A stretch of DNA of 64,000 bases from an uncultured Clostridia bacterium (GCA_949388605.1 CASKJV010000001.1:50352-114351), one strand, 5' to 3'. Shown: positions 36,646 to 45,451, counted from the first letter of the stretch. The notes: generated by a model from the letters alone, not told the origin. Made by a program: numbers and translations.

Positions 36646-37572
36646 TTATTTATTAGTATAAAATAAAATAGAACAATTTGTTTCCGGAAAATTGTTACTG
36701 CAAAACATATAGTTTTCTATTTGTTCTGAATTTATTAAGTCTACTTTATTAAAAGCTTTTTTTTCAAATTTGTCATATTCAAAATAGTTGTAACTCTCAT
36801 TAGTTTCTAAATTTCGTGAAGTATCTTTACATACATAATATTTATTGTTTTGACTTGAATATTTAATGTCAAATATATTTGTTATATTATTTATTGATGA
36901 TTGATTAAATATTCTAATTTCAGCGTTCTCATTATTATTTATATTTTTTATAAATGTATCAAAAATATGTTCATTATATGTAATTTGACTATCTGATAAT
37001 ATTATAAAACAATTATCATTAATGGCTTCTTGAATAGTATATTCTTTAGGAATAGATTTTATATCCTTGTATGTAGTAATGAAATTTACGTCTTTTATAG
37101 TTTGATATATATCAGTTTTTTCTCTTAAAAGTGAATTATCAATTTTAATGGATATCCCTCTTTGAGGTGTATCAAGATTTTTATTTAAACCAATATAAAG
37201 AGTAGAATCACTTGTGTCTAAATTTTCAAATGATAAATTCTTTGTAGATTCATTTTCAGTTATGCTTAAAATTATAAAATTGGTGTTAAAGTCTTCTTCT
37301 GACATGTCAATTATTTCTTGATAATAATTTTTATAAGTCAGATATTCTTCATAATTTTTTATAATTTTATAATAAATATTATTGAAAAAAGAAAAATCAT
37401 TTCCATAATAATAATCGGAATGTATAGGATTAAAGTACTTTATCTTATATAATTCACTATTTGAATATAAGTCAGTATTTATATTTTCTTTGTCATGAAG
37501 ATGCAAATAGTTAACCATTATCAATAACAAAAATAATATGATTAAAAACAAAACAATTAAACTTTTCTTCAT
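36646..37572 (-). CDS. Membrane-anchored extracellular protein of unknown function
   Basis: The start is the ATG ending at 37572, because GGAGG lies a few bases upstream; the first in-frame ATG (37590) is before the ribosome site. 308 residues: one N-terminal helix (MKKSLIVLFLIILFLLLIMV), then a charged, Asn/Tyr-rich exterior domain with no family I recognise. It converges with the SH3 protein across a shared terminator. Confidence 0.7.
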   Translation of the reverse strand: MKKSLIVLFLIILFLLLIMVNYLHLHDKENINTDLYSNSELYKIKYFNPIHSDYYYGNDFSFFNNIYYKIIKNYEEYLTYKNYYQEIIDMSEEDFNTNFIILSITENESTKNLSFENLDTSDSTLYIGLNKNLDTPQRGISIKIDNSLLREKTDIYQTIKDVNFITTYKDIKSIPKEYTIQEAINDNCFIILSDSQITYNEHIFDTFIKNINNNENAEIRIFNQSSINNITNIFDIKYSSQNNKYYVCKDTSRNLETNESYNYFEYDKFEKKAFNKVDLINSEQIENYMFCSNNFPETNCSILFYTNK

Positions 37573-37626
37573 AATTACCTCCAAATACATAAGAATTATA
37601 TATATAATTCAATAGATTTTCAATAT

Positions 37627-37692
37627 TATAATATATTACTTTTAATTACCTTATTATATCTTTTTTTGTTATTGATTAAAAAAAGTGATAAA
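37627..37692 (+). promoter_or_regulatory. Decamer-repeat promoter E
   Basis: TATAATATAT, TACTTTTAAT, TACCTTATTA, TATCTTTTTT (37627-37666) in 10-base phase, the last two strong; 20 bases then GATAAAAAT. It points right, into a 350-base stretch with no gene. Confidence 0.55.
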
Positions 37693-37694
37693 AA

Positions 37695-37964
37695 TAATAT
37701 CACTATATTCAATTTACATAAACACTATTGATAATATAAAAATATACAAAAAAGAATTTTAAAACACTCACTAAATTATTAATTATCTAATGATAAAAAA
37801 TTAAGATGTATAATTTAGCGTAGTGTTTTTGCTACTTAAATATATACAACGATAACTACGCATAAGGAGTAGTTATTGTGTCCAAAAATCTCTATATATT
37901 TGTAAAATATATAATAAAAGAGATTGAGTTTGCTAAAAATAGTAAATTCAATCTCTTTTTCGCT
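37695..37964 (+). ncRNA. Candidate small RNA downstream of promoter E
   Basis: No convincing reading frame. Three successive stem-loops: 37761-37779 with 37810-37829 (AAAACACT-CACTAAATTAT / ATAATTTAGCGTAGTGTTTT), 37852-37859 with 37869-37876 (ATAACTAC / GTAGTTAT), and a terminator 37918-37964 (AAAGAGATTGA / TCAATCTCTTTTT). A promoter of the decamer type precedes it. A GTG frame at ~37877 overlaps the terminator and is rejected. Confidence 0.45.
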
Positions 37965-38053
37965 TTTAAAAGTAGCTTTACTAATGTGTATTGGTGTAGA
38001 GGACCGCCTAACGTTGAATTTTTAAAAATTCAATTCGATAGGAGGTTTTGTTT

Positions 38054-38512
38054 TTGAAAAAAGAGATAATAGATGGATATGAAATTTATAGTGAAAATGG
38101 AAAAATGAAAGTGGGTTTTTTCCAAGATTATAATGGAAAAAGACAATGCTTTGTAATTGGAGAAGATTTAGAAATCGAATTTACAGCTAGAAAAAGAGAA
38201 AAATTTAGAGAAGAAAATGAAGAAAGAAGACATTTAGACGTTTCGATTAATAACGAATATACTTTCGAAACTAGAATGATGCATAAGGAAAAATCTGCAG
38301 AAATAAAAGTAATTGATAAATTAAGTGTTGAAAATATAAAAAATGAAATATATAAATTACCATATCCACAAAATATAAGAGTATATTTACATTTATTTAA
38401 AGAATATTCTTTTGTTGAAATTGCAAAAATAGAAAATAGAAATAAATCAGCAATAAAAAGAAGTGTTGATGCTGGAATTCAAAAATTAAGAAAAAAATTT
38501 ACAAATTTTTAA
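38054..38512 (+). CDS. Sigma-70 region 4-like regulator
   Basis: The start is TTG 38054, eight bases after GGAGG (38041-38045); TTG 38048 is too close. 152 residues. The C-terminal half (NIKNEIYKLPYPQNIRVYLH, EYSFVEIAKIENRNKSAIKR) looks like sigma-70 region 4 with an HTH; the N-terminal half is a charged beta-like segment. This type is common in mobile elements of Clostridia as a recombination or transfer regulator. A palindrome (TTGAATTTTTAAAAATTCAA) sits right before the ribosome site and may control translation. Confidence 0.72.
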   Translation: MKKEIIDGYEIYSENGKMKVGFFQDYNGKRQCFVIGEDLEIEFTARKREKFREENEERRHLDVSINNEYTFETRMMHKEKSAEIKVIDKLSVENIKNEIYKLPYPQNIRVYLHLFKEYSFVEIAKIENRNKSAIKRSVDAGIQKLRKKFTNF

Positions 38513-38545
38513 TTCACTATCAACTTTCATATACATAAGTGACTT

Positions 38546-38584
38546 AACAAGTGAAAGATATAAATCTTTCACTTGTTATTTTTT
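38546..38584 (+). terminator. Terminator
   Basis: AACAAGTGAAAGAT pairs perfectly with ATCTTTCACTTGTT around ATAA, then ATTTTTTG. Confidence 0.88.
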
Positions 38585-38734
38585 GTTCTTTGAAAAGTAA
38601 ATATCTATTTATTAGATACATTCCTATTATTGCTAGCTAGTTAATTTATAAATTTACAACTTATAAAACTTAAATATAAGATAGCTACTTATAAGGCAGT
38701 AACCAATAATAGAATTAAAGATACTCTTATTTAG

Positions 38735-38845
38735 TCATAGAATGAGCGAGATTAAAACCGTCCCACGCAATGAAAGTAAGTCTGTTGGAAACAGATAGGT
38801 GAAATTCCTGTGGTGCAAATTAGCTATTTGCCATCTAATAAATAT
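38735..38845 (+). ncRNA. Candidate structured leader RNA
   Basis: A compositionally distinct stretch with three adjacent hairpins: TCTGTTGGAAACAGA (38781-38795), AGGTGAAATTCCT (38797-38809) and GGTGCAAAT...ATTTGCCATC (38811-38836), directly before the ribosome site of 38875. The GGTGAAATTCC box recalls the cobalamin-riboswitch family, but the rest of that consensus is not evident. The preceding 38586-38734 shows nothing else. Confidence 0.4.
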
Positions 38846-38874
38846 TTTAATAAATATTTTTATCGGAGGAAGAT

Positions 38875-39027
38875 ATGAACAAATTTATTCTTATTTGGGC
38901 AGCATGTTTCATTTTAATTAATTTTATTACATATATGATTATTGTTGGAGGAAATAAAAAGAAAAGTACTAAAGAATTACTTGCTGAAGATGAAGAACAG
39001 ATGAATATATTAAAAAAGTTTAAGTAG
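38875..39027 (+). CDS. Small membrane protein
   Basis: 50 residues: one helix (FILIWAACFILINFITYMII) followed by a charged tail (KKKSTKELLAEDEEQMNILK). CGGAGGAAG stands before the ATG. Similar in size and layout to the DUF3789 protein of the second element. 13 bases ahead of the PemK-type toxin, so probably co-transcribed. Confidence 0.6.
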   Translation: MNKFILIWAACFILINFITYMIIVGGNKKKSTKELLAEDEEQMNILKKFK

Positions 39028-39040
39028 GAGGAATATAAAA

Positions 39041-39643
39041 ATGAAATATAATAAAGGAAATATATTTATTGCAAATTTAGGAAATGCAAGAGGAAGTGAG
39101 CAATTTGGAAAACGTCCAGTTGTAATCATACAAAATAATACAGGAAATAATTATAGTCCAACTCTAATTGTTGCACCAATAACAAGTAGAGTTAATCTAA
39201 AGGCTAAATTACCAACTCATGTTTTTGTTCCTAAATATAAAAATATTTTAGAACAAGATTCACTTATATTAGCAGAACAAATTACAACTATTGATAAAGA
39301 AAGAATTGGCGAGTATGTAGGAAATTTAGATGAAGATTTACAATTAAAATTAGATGTAGCATTATTAATTTCTTTAGGAATTAATGTTAATAAAGTAAAC
39401 AAAGTTTATAATGAGTTTAAAAGTACAAAAGAATATTTGGAGTTAGCAGATAAAGATTATACAAATTTTGATGTAGTGGTTGTTGCTTTAGTTGCATATG
39501 ACAATATGCAACATTCTGGAAATTTTAATGCAAATTTAAAAGAAATATCCAATTATATGAAAATGCTTGTTAATAAATTTTCTAAAGAGGAAATTTGGAC
39601 TATGTTAAAAAGTAAATTAGATAATAGATTATCAAATGTGTAA
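39041..39643 (+). CDS. PemK/MazF-family toxin with C-terminal extension
   Basis: 200 residues. Residues 1-115 are a complete PemK/MazF domain: GNIFIANLGNARGSEQFGKR, PVVIIQNNTGN, LIVAPITSR and LAEQITTIDKERIGEYVG, matching the mRNA interferase fold. The ~85-residue extension is unrecognised and may take the place of the antitoxin. No MazE-like gene is adjacent; only the 50-residue membrane protein. AGGAGG before the ATG. Confidence 0.88.
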   Translation: MKYNKGNIFIANLGNARGSEQFGKRPVVIIQNNTGNNYSPTLIVAPITSRVNLKAKLPTHVFVPKYKNILEQDSLILAEQITTIDKERIGEYVGNLDEDLQLKLDVALLISLGINVNKVNKVYNEFKSTKEYLELADKDYTNFDVVVVALVAYDNMQHSGNFNANLKEISNYMKMLVNKFSKEEIWTMLKSKLDNRLSNV

Positions 39644-39681
39644 ATTTTTAAAATATTAATGATTTACATGTTAGAAAATAT

Positions 39682-39725
39682 AAAAAGGAGATTGTATTCT
39701 ATTAACGAAAACAATCTCCTTTTTT
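39682..39725 (+). terminator. Terminator after the toxin gene
   Basis: AAAAAGGAGATTGT pairs with ACAATCTCCTTTTT. Confidence 0.85.
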
Positions 39726-39746
39726 ATTATATGAGGAGGTTTACCA

Positions 39747-39941
39747 ATGGAAGATAAAAGTGGACAAGTATATACTGCTGAAGATATACAAAAAATCCTC
39801 AAAATAGGGAAAAACAAAGTTTATGATTTTCTTGATGATGTATATTGTAATACACATTATTTCAAAATTATAAGAATAGGAAAATTATATCGAATTCCTA
39901 AAAATCCTTTCGACCAATGGTTTTATAGAATAGAAGAATAG
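39747..39941 (+). CDS. xis: Excisionase-type HTH protein
   Basis: 64 residues: VYTAEDIQKILKIGKNKVYD forms a MerR-like winged HTH, ending in IRIGKLYRIPKNPFDQWFYR, the pattern of Tn916-type Xis/DNA-binding excisionases. It promotes excision with the adjacent integrase, 12 bases downstream. GAGGAGG before the ATG. Confidence 0.88.
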   Translation: MEDKSGQVYTAEDIQKILKIGKNKVYDFLDDVYCNTHYFKIIRIGKLYRIPKNPFDQWFYRIEE

Positions 39942-39953
39942 GAGTGAAAAATA

Positions 39954-41168
39954 ATGAGTAGTAGTAAAAAAAGTGTAGCTTTTTTTGAACGAGGTTCATG
40001 GTATCATAGAACTAAAATTTTACAAGAGGATTATACTGTAACTTATGGAAAGAAAGGTGGATTTAAAACTAAAGAAGAAGCAGAAGAAAGTTATGCAAAA
40101 TATAATAATGAATATGAAAAACAATTAGAAGTTCATCACCTTAATATAGATAAAGAAGTATATTTTTCTAATTATCTTATATATTGGTATGAAAATATTT
40201 TTAAGGATAGAGAACCTGAAAATACTTATGCTTTAGGAGTAGCCTATATTATATACAATTTAATTGTACCTTTTTTAAGACAAAATGATTATAGTATAGA
40301 TATAAAATTAAGATTAATTAATACTACATATTTAGATAGTCTTTTAGAAGAATTATCCAAAGTTACTCCATCATCAGGAAATAAATGCCAAGAAGTATTA
40401 AGTGTAGCTTTAAGAGATGCTAGAGATGAACAATATATTATTGGTAGTCCCATGGAAGGAACAAAAAAGTATAAAAGAAATAAACCAAAAATAAAAATTT
40501 TAAAAAAAGAAGAATTAAAAAAGTTACTTACTTATTCACAAGATCAACCTTGGTATCTTGAAATATTATTAGCAGTGTTTTGTGGTTTAAGAAAAGGCGA
40601 AATAATGGGATTGAAATTTACTGATTTTGATTGGGATTATAATGTATTAAGAATAAGAAGACAATTAGTTTGCGATCCAGTTTTAGAAAATGATATGGAA
40701 ATAAACAAAGTTGTTGTTGGAAAGTACATTCTTGTTGAAAAACCTCCCAAAAAAGATAGTTATAGAAATCTTAAAGTTCCAAAAATCATTACAAAAGAAA
40801 TGAAAATACGAAAAGAAGAATATGAACTATGCAAGAAAAAAAATCTAAATTTTTTAGATAATCAATATATAAGTTTTAATAGGAAAGATGGAAATCCACA
40901 TTTTCCTAACTCATTCAATAGCTATTTATATAAAAAATGTCCTAAAATAGCAATACCTAATATATCTGTTCATGGATTAAGACATATGTTTGCTACGATA
41001 TTATTAGAAAATGGTGTTCCATTAGTTAAAATTGCAGCATTATTGGGACACTCATCTCCAAATACAACTTTTGAAATTTATTGCGATATTATGGATGAAA
41101 GAGAAAAAATATTAACTTTTATAAATACTACATTTAAATCTGAATTATTAATGGAGGAATGTGGGTAA
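39954..41168 (+). CDS. int: Tyrosine recombinase 1 (Tn916-type integrase)
   Basis: 404 residues: an N-terminal arm-binding domain (GGFKTKEEAEESYAKYNNEY), a SAM-like core-binding domain (~65-160), and the catalytic domain with Arg in FCGLRKGEIMG, H-x-x-R in VHGLRHMFAT, His in LLGHSSPNTT and Tyr in FEIYCDIMDE. All catalytic residues are present. AGGAG before ATG. The stop overlaps the start of recombinase 2 by one base, so the two are translationally coupled. Confidence 0.93.
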   Translation: MSSSKKSVAFFERGSWYHRTKILQEDYTVTYGKKGGFKTKEEAEESYAKYNNEYEKQLEVHHLNIDKEVYFSNYLIYWYENIFKDREPENTYALGVAYIIYNLIVPFLRQNDYSIDIKLRLINTTYLDSLLEELSKVTPSSGNKCQEVLSVALRDARDEQYIIGSPMEGTKKYKRNKPKIKILKKEELKKLLTYSQDQPWYLEILLAVFCGLRKGEIMGLKFTDFDWDYNVLRIRRQLVCDPVLENDMEINKVVVGKYILVEKPPKKDSYRNLKVPKIITKEMKIRKEEYELCKKKNLNFLDNQYISFNRKDGNPHFPNSFNSYLYKKCPKIAIPNISVHGLRHMFATILLENGVPLVKIAALLGHSSPNTTFEIYCDIMDEREKILTFINTTFKSELLMEECG

Positions 41169-42520
41169 TGAACATTGATAAAATAAAGCCTATTAGATAT
41201 ATAGATTACAAAATATATAATGTAACAAAAATAAAAAAGAAATATGGATTTAGAATTATTTTGATATTAGATGATAATACCAAAAAAGCAGTTCAACATG
41301 CGGGATTTGATAAAAAAGAGCAGGCTGAAAAAGAAAGATATAGAGTAATTGGAAAATTAGAGAATAAAACTTATGTAGTCTATAATAATCTATGTGTCGA
41401 AGAATATATGTTATACTGGTTTAAATATGATGCACCCAAAAGAATCAATTCATATAATACCTATATGAGTTATAGAAATGCTATTTTTAATCATATTATT
41501 CCAAGGATTGGAAAAGTAAAATTACTACGACTAACAAGTAATATAATAAAAAAACTATATAAAGATGTATTTGAATATTCACAGGGGGTAGCTCAAATAG
41601 TTCAAACTGTTATGTTATCTTCTTTGAGTGATGGAAAAACCAATAAATTTGTACCACGAAATGAAGCATATAATATAAAACTACCTAAAACGGAAAAAGA
41701 AAAAATAAAAGAAAATACAATAGAAAATAACGATATTACTTTTCATACTTTAGTTATTGATGAAAGAAAAACATTTACAATTGAACAAATAGTATTAATT
41801 ATTAAAGAAAGTAAAAATACACCTATCTATATAAATATTTTATTTGCAGCTTTGATGGGACTACGTAAAAGTGAAATTATCGGAATAAAATATAGTAATA
41901 TAGATTTTATGAGAAGGAAATTAAAACTAGAAACACAATTGGGAAGAAGAATAGGAGATACAAAAGAAGATTGTGAACCAAAAAGTTTAACTAAACAAGA
42001 AGTACCTTTAAAAACAGATTCTAGTACTAGAGAACTTGATATACCAGATTTAGTATTCGAAGCAATTTTAGAAGAAAGAAGTTTATATGAAAAAAGAAGA
42101 AATAGAAGAATAAATGATAAAACCAATCCTTTTTGTGATAAAGGATATGTATGTTGTTCAAGTTATGGTAAGCCAAGATCAAAAGGTTTTGTAGATAGAT
42201 ATTTCAAAGAAATAAAGGAAAAAAATAATCTACCTGATTTACCATGGCATAAATTAAGAACAACATATACAACAATTCTTGCAAAAAATAATTTTAGTTT
42301 AAAAGCAATAGCAGTTTTATTAGGACATTCATCAGAAATAATTACATTTGAAAATTATACAGATAAAAACGAAATTATATATGATTGTTTAACTGAATTA
42401 GAGCCATTTATTGAAAGTATATTGCCAGTACAAAATACAGAAGAATTCATAATTGATTGTGAAGATTTAGATATAGATATAATTATGCAGGAAGCGTTTG
42501 AAAATATTATTGCTGCATAA
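41168..42520 (+). CDS. Tyrosine recombinase 2
   Basis: The start is ATG 41168, ten bases after GGAGG (41153-41157); ATG 41159 is too close. 450 residues, with the same overall fold as recombinase 1 but quite divergent: Arg in LMGLRKSEIIG, H-x-x-R in WHKLRTTYTT, His in LLGHSSEIIT, Tyr in FENYTDKNEI. Catalytically complete. Tandem recombinases at an element end may act together or on the two sites. Confidence 0.9.
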   Translation: MNIDKIKPIRYIDYKIYNVTKIKKKYGFRIILILDDNTKKAVQHAGFDKKEQAEKERYRVIGKLENKTYVVYNNLCVEEYMLYWFKYDAPKRINSYNTYMSYRNAIFNHIIPRIGKVKLLRLTSNIIKKLYKDVFEYSQGVAQIVQTVMLSSLSDGKTNKFVPRNEAYNIKLPKTEKEKIKENTIENNDITFHTLVIDERKTFTIEQIVLIIKESKNTPIYINILFAALMGLRKSEIIGIKYSNIDFMRRKLKLETQLGRRIGDTKEDCEPKSLTKQEVPLKTDSSTRELDIPDLVFEAILEERSLYEKRRNRRINDKTNPFCDKGYVCCSSYGKPRSKGFVDRYFKEIKEKNNLPDLPWHKLRTTYTTILAKNNFSLKAIAVLLGHSSEIITFENYTDKNEIIYDCLTELEPFIESILPVQNTEEFIIDCEDLDIDIIMQEAFENIIAA

Positions 42521-42530
42521 CTATTATTAA

Positions 42531-42563
42531 AACAAGGTAACCCTGAAATTACCTTGTTTTTTT
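42531..42563 (+). terminator. Terminator after recombinase 2
   Basis: AACAAGGTAA...TTACCTTGTTTTTTT; nearly the same hairpin as at 15825-15849. Confidence 0.85.
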
Positions 42564-42648
42564 CATTATATTGTGGTAAAATATAAACGTTTTATTATTT
42601 AATATTAATTAATTTTATTTAGTATTAAGTAGTATAGAAAATTAAAGT

Positions 42649-42740
42649 TTGTGACCCGAATTCGTGTAACAGCATTTTATGGTATTAAAAGTATCATATA
42701 AATTTATTAATTACACGAATTTTTGCAAATTACACGAAAA
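42649..42740. repeat. Right-end ATTCGTGTAA repeat cluster ahead of uvrB
   Basis: TTGTGACCCGAATTCGTGTA (42649-42668) and two inverted copies AATTACACGAA (42709-42719, 42728-42738), 40 bases before the uvrB ribosome site. Same layout as 15926-16020. Confidence 0.7.
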
Positions 42741-42787
42741 ATGTAGGTTAATAGAGTACATTTTTAAATGGGTCATAAGGAGGAAAA

Positions 42788-44743
42788 ATGTTTAAAATTC
42801 ATTCAGAATATCAACCAACAGGTGACCAACCACAAGCAATAGATTATTTAGTAAATGGAATAAACAAAGGGGAGAAATTTCAAACACTTCTAGGTGTTAC
42901 AGGTTCTGGTAAAACTTTCACAATGGCAAATATAATAGAAAGAACACAAAAACCAACTTTAGTTTTAGCACATAATAAAACTCTAGCAGGACAACTTTAT
43001 TCCGAATTCAAAGAGTTTTTCCCAGAAAATAGAGTAGAGTATTTTGTTTCTTACTATGATTATTATCAACCAGAAGCGTATATTGCATCTTCAGACACAT
43101 ATATAGAAAAAGATGCATCAATAAATGATGAAATAGATAAACTACGTCATTCAGCAACAGCATCACTATTTGAAACAAGAGATGTAATAGTTGTAGCATC
43201 AGTTTCTTGTATATATGGTTTAGGAGATCCAATAGATTATGAAAATATGATAGTATCATTACGTCCAGGAATGGAAATAGAAAGAGATAAAGTAATGAAA
43301 AAATTAGTAAATATGCAATACGCAAGAAATGAAATGGATTTTAAAAGAGGAACTTTTAGGGCAAAAGGTGATATTTTAGAAATATTTCCATCAAATCAAG
43401 AAGAAACAGCAATAAGAGTAGAATTTTGGGGAGAAGAAATAGAAAAAATATCTGAAATAAATCCATTAACAGGTAAAGCAACAGCTACTAGAGAGCATGT
43501 AATGGTATATCCAAATTCTCACTATGTAACAAGCAAAGACAAATTAGATAGAGCTCTTGATACAATAGAAAAAGAAATGGAACAGCAAGTTAAATATTTT
43601 ACAGAAAATAAAAAATTAATTGAAGCACAACGTATTGAAGAAAGAACCAATTTTGACATAGAAATGCTTAAAGAAACAGGTTTTTGTCAAGGAATTGAAA
43701 ATTATTCTAGACATATAAGTGGGAGAGAAACAGGAAGTCCTCCTTATACATTATTCGATTATTTTCCAGATGATTATTTATTATTAATAGATGAATCACA
43801 TGCAACAATACCACAAGTAAGAGCAATGTATAATGGTGATAGGGCAAGAAAAGAATCTTTAGTAAATTATGGATTTAGACTTCCATCAGCATTTGATAAT
43901 AGACCTTTAAAATTTGCAGAATTTGAAGAAAGAATAAATCAATGTATTTTTGTAAGTGCTACACCAGCAGATTATGAAAAAGAACATAGTAAAGAAAATG
44001 TTGTAGAACAAATTATACGTCCAACTGGTTTATTAGATCCTAAAATAGAAGTAAAACCTACTGAAAATCAAATTGATGATTTAATGGATCAGATAGATAT
44101 TCAAGTTCAAAAGGGTGATAGAGTTTTAGTTACAACACTTACAAAAAAGATGGCAGAAGACTTAACTGCATATTTAAAAAATGCAGGAATAAAAGTACGT
44201 TATATGCATTCTGAAATTAAGGCATTAGAAAGAATGGAAATAATAAGAGACTTACGTATAGGTGAATTTGATGTATTAGTTGGAATTAATCTTTTAAGAG
44301 AAGGATTAGATATTCCAGAAGTCTCATTGGTTGCTATACTTGATGCAGATAAAGAAGGTTTTTTACGTTCAGAGCGTTCTTTAATACAAACTATTGGGCG
44401 TGCTGCTAGAAATACTGAAGGTAGAGTTATAATGTATGCTGATGAATTAACTGATTCTATGGAAAAGGCTATTAGAGAAACTAATAGAAGAAGACAAATA
44501 CAAGAACAATACAATGTAGAACATGGAATAACACCTCAAACAATTAAGAAATCTGTTAGAGATGTTATAAAAGTAACAATTGTTGAAGATATACAAAATA
44601 AATATAATATTAGTAAAGACGAAACTGTTGAGGATATTATTTCAAAACTTACTGACGAAATGCTAAAATATGCTCAAAGTATGGAATTTGAAAAAGCTGC
44701 AGAATTAAGAGATAAAATAAAAGAATTGGAAAAGATGATGTAA
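42788..44743 (+). CDS. uvrB: Excinuclease ABC subunit B
   Basis: 651 residues, full length. Walker [14 protein letters not shown] (~38-50), the DNA-inserting beta-hairpin [13 protein letters not shown], the DEAD-like [10 protein letters not shown], helicase motif [11 protein letters not shown], and the C-terminal UVR motif ([17 protein letters not shown]). It loads on UvrA-found lesions in nucleotide excision repair. The first ~88 codons differ from the leftover copy at 16052, so this gene is probably a chimera of element-supplied 5' end and chromosomal 3' end. AAGGAGG before ATG. A GC-rich hairpin at 44750-44780 follows. Confidence 0.97.
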   Translation: MFKIHSEYQPTGDQPQAIDYLVNGINKGEKFQTLLGVTGSGKTFTMANIIERTQKPTLVLAHNKTLAGQLYSEFKEFFPENRVEYFVSYYDYYQPEAYIASSDTYIEKDASINDEIDKLRHSATASLFETRDVIVVASVSCIYGLGDPIDYENMIVSLRPGMEIERDKVMKKLVNMQYARNEMDFKRGTFRAKGDILEIFPSNQEETAIRVEFWGEEIEKISEINPLTGKATATREHVMVYPNSHYVTSKDKLDRALDTIEKEMEQQVKYFTENKKLIEAQRIEERTNFDIEMLKETGFCQGIENYSRHISGRETGSPPYTLFDYFPDDYLLLIDESHATIPQVRAMYNGDRARKESLVNYGFRLPSAFDNRPLKFAEFEERINQCIFVSATPADYEKEHSKENVVEQIIRPTGLLDPKIEVKPTENQIDDLMDQIDIQVQKGDRVLVTTLTKKMAEDLTAYLKNAGIKVRYMHSEIKALERMEIIRDLRIGEFDVLVGINLLREGLDIPEVSLVAILDADKEGFLRSERSLIQTIGRAARNTEGRVIMYADELTDSMEKAIRETNRRRQIQEQYNVEHGITPQTIKKSVRDVIKVTIVEDIQNKYNISKDETVEDIISKLTDEMLKYAQSMEFEKAAELRDKIKELEKMM

Positions 44744-44749
44744 AACTAA

Positions 44750-44780
44750 CCCCCTGGCCACAGTAGCTGTAGCCAGGGGG
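44750..44780. terminator. GC-rich hairpin after uvrB
   Basis: CCCCCTGGC and GCCAGGGGG flank a 13-base loop; poor T tail. It lies between convergent genes. Confidence 0.55.
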
Positions 44781-44789
44781 AAAACTCTT

Positions 44790-45236
44790 TTAGTGCCACA
44801 TTTCCATTTTTTCTAATTTATCATCAAAACGTTTGCTGATAAATATTGAAAAAAACGTTACAACGAATAACATGATGAAGTAAGTTATAAAAAAAATAAC
44901 TATGCCAAATATTGTTGTTATTGCAAACAGTAGTGGATATAGCACCCCAAACATCAAACTATAAAACCAAACATCTTTACTGCTAAGTATAATATAAATC
45001 AACTTGTTCTTATCAAGGATTAATTTGTTCCGATTAATTGCTTCTAAGCTTTTCAGAAATACTATTGCTACAATAACAATGAAAAGCCAGATTTTGGCTA
45101 ACACTATTGGTAAATTAAAAAATATCAGAAAAAGTGAAACAACTATCAGAGGAATTAAAAGTTCCATTTTGAACTTTTTATATAGTTTGACATCTGTTGC
45201 AAGACCTATTAAAGTTTCTCTGAGCTTAATTTTCAT
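44790..45236 (-). CDS. Membrane protein of unknown function
   Basis: 148 residues with about four membrane helices in two pairs, ending in SKRFDDKLEKMEMWH. No family recognised. It contains an in-frame CGG (45030-45032) read as Arg (AINRNKL). AAGGAG on the minus strand precedes the ATG. Together with purC it forms a minus-strand islet between uvrB and uvrA. Confidence 0.65.
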   Translation of the reverse strand: MKIKLRETLIGLATDVKLYKKFKMELLIPLIVVSLFLIFFNLPIVLAKIWLFIVIVAIVFLKSLEAINRNKLILDKNKLIYIILSSKDVWFYSLMFGVLYPLLFAITTIFGIVIFFITYFIMLFVVTFFSIFISKRFDDKLEKMEMWH

Positions 45237-45397
45237 GATATGCTCCTTTCAATAATAATTGAGATGTGAAATTAATAGTTACGTTGTCCCTAAAGGGGCT
45301 ATATAAAAGCCTTTTAACATATATATTATAGCATAAGTAATAAGGAAAAACAATGGTTAACATAAAAAGCCGTTAAGTTCAATTTAAAAATTAAACA

Positions 45398-45427
45398 AAG
45401 CTGTTCTCTTTATGAGAACAGCTTTTT
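45398..45427. terminator. Terminator after purC
   Basis: AAAGCTGTTCTC, loop TTTAT, GAGAACAGCTTTTT. Confidence 0.8.
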
Positions 45428-45451
45428 GGGTATATAATACTTAGACGTATT

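Larger units (their letters stand above)
16316..43051. mobile_element. Integrative element inserted within uvrB
   Basis: Left edge: the broken uvrB copy. Right edge: uvrB codon ~88 in the complete copy, whose first 88 codons and promoter appear to be supplied by the element. TTGTGACCCAATTCGTGTA (16445-16463) and TTGTGACCCGAATTCGTGTA (42649-42668) lie near the two ends. Recombination genes (xis, two tyrosine integrases) are at the right end. Cargo: partial conjugation module, two ECF/DUF4179 modules, Spo0A-like regulator, HU, secreted wall proteins, PemK toxin. No relaxase, coupling protein or VirB6 is visible, so self-transfer is doubtful. Exact crossover bases are not determined. Confidence 0.7.

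Noticed and set aside
37877..38053. GTG-started 59-codon frame across the RNA region
   Set aside because: It runs through a strong terminator and the next gene's ribosome site; unlike any protein pattern.
38781..38836. Cobalamin riboswitch
   Set aside because: The GGTGAAATTCC box alone fits; the downstream CCGCCACTG core is absent and the genes are unrelated to B12, so it is kept only as an unidentified structured RNA.
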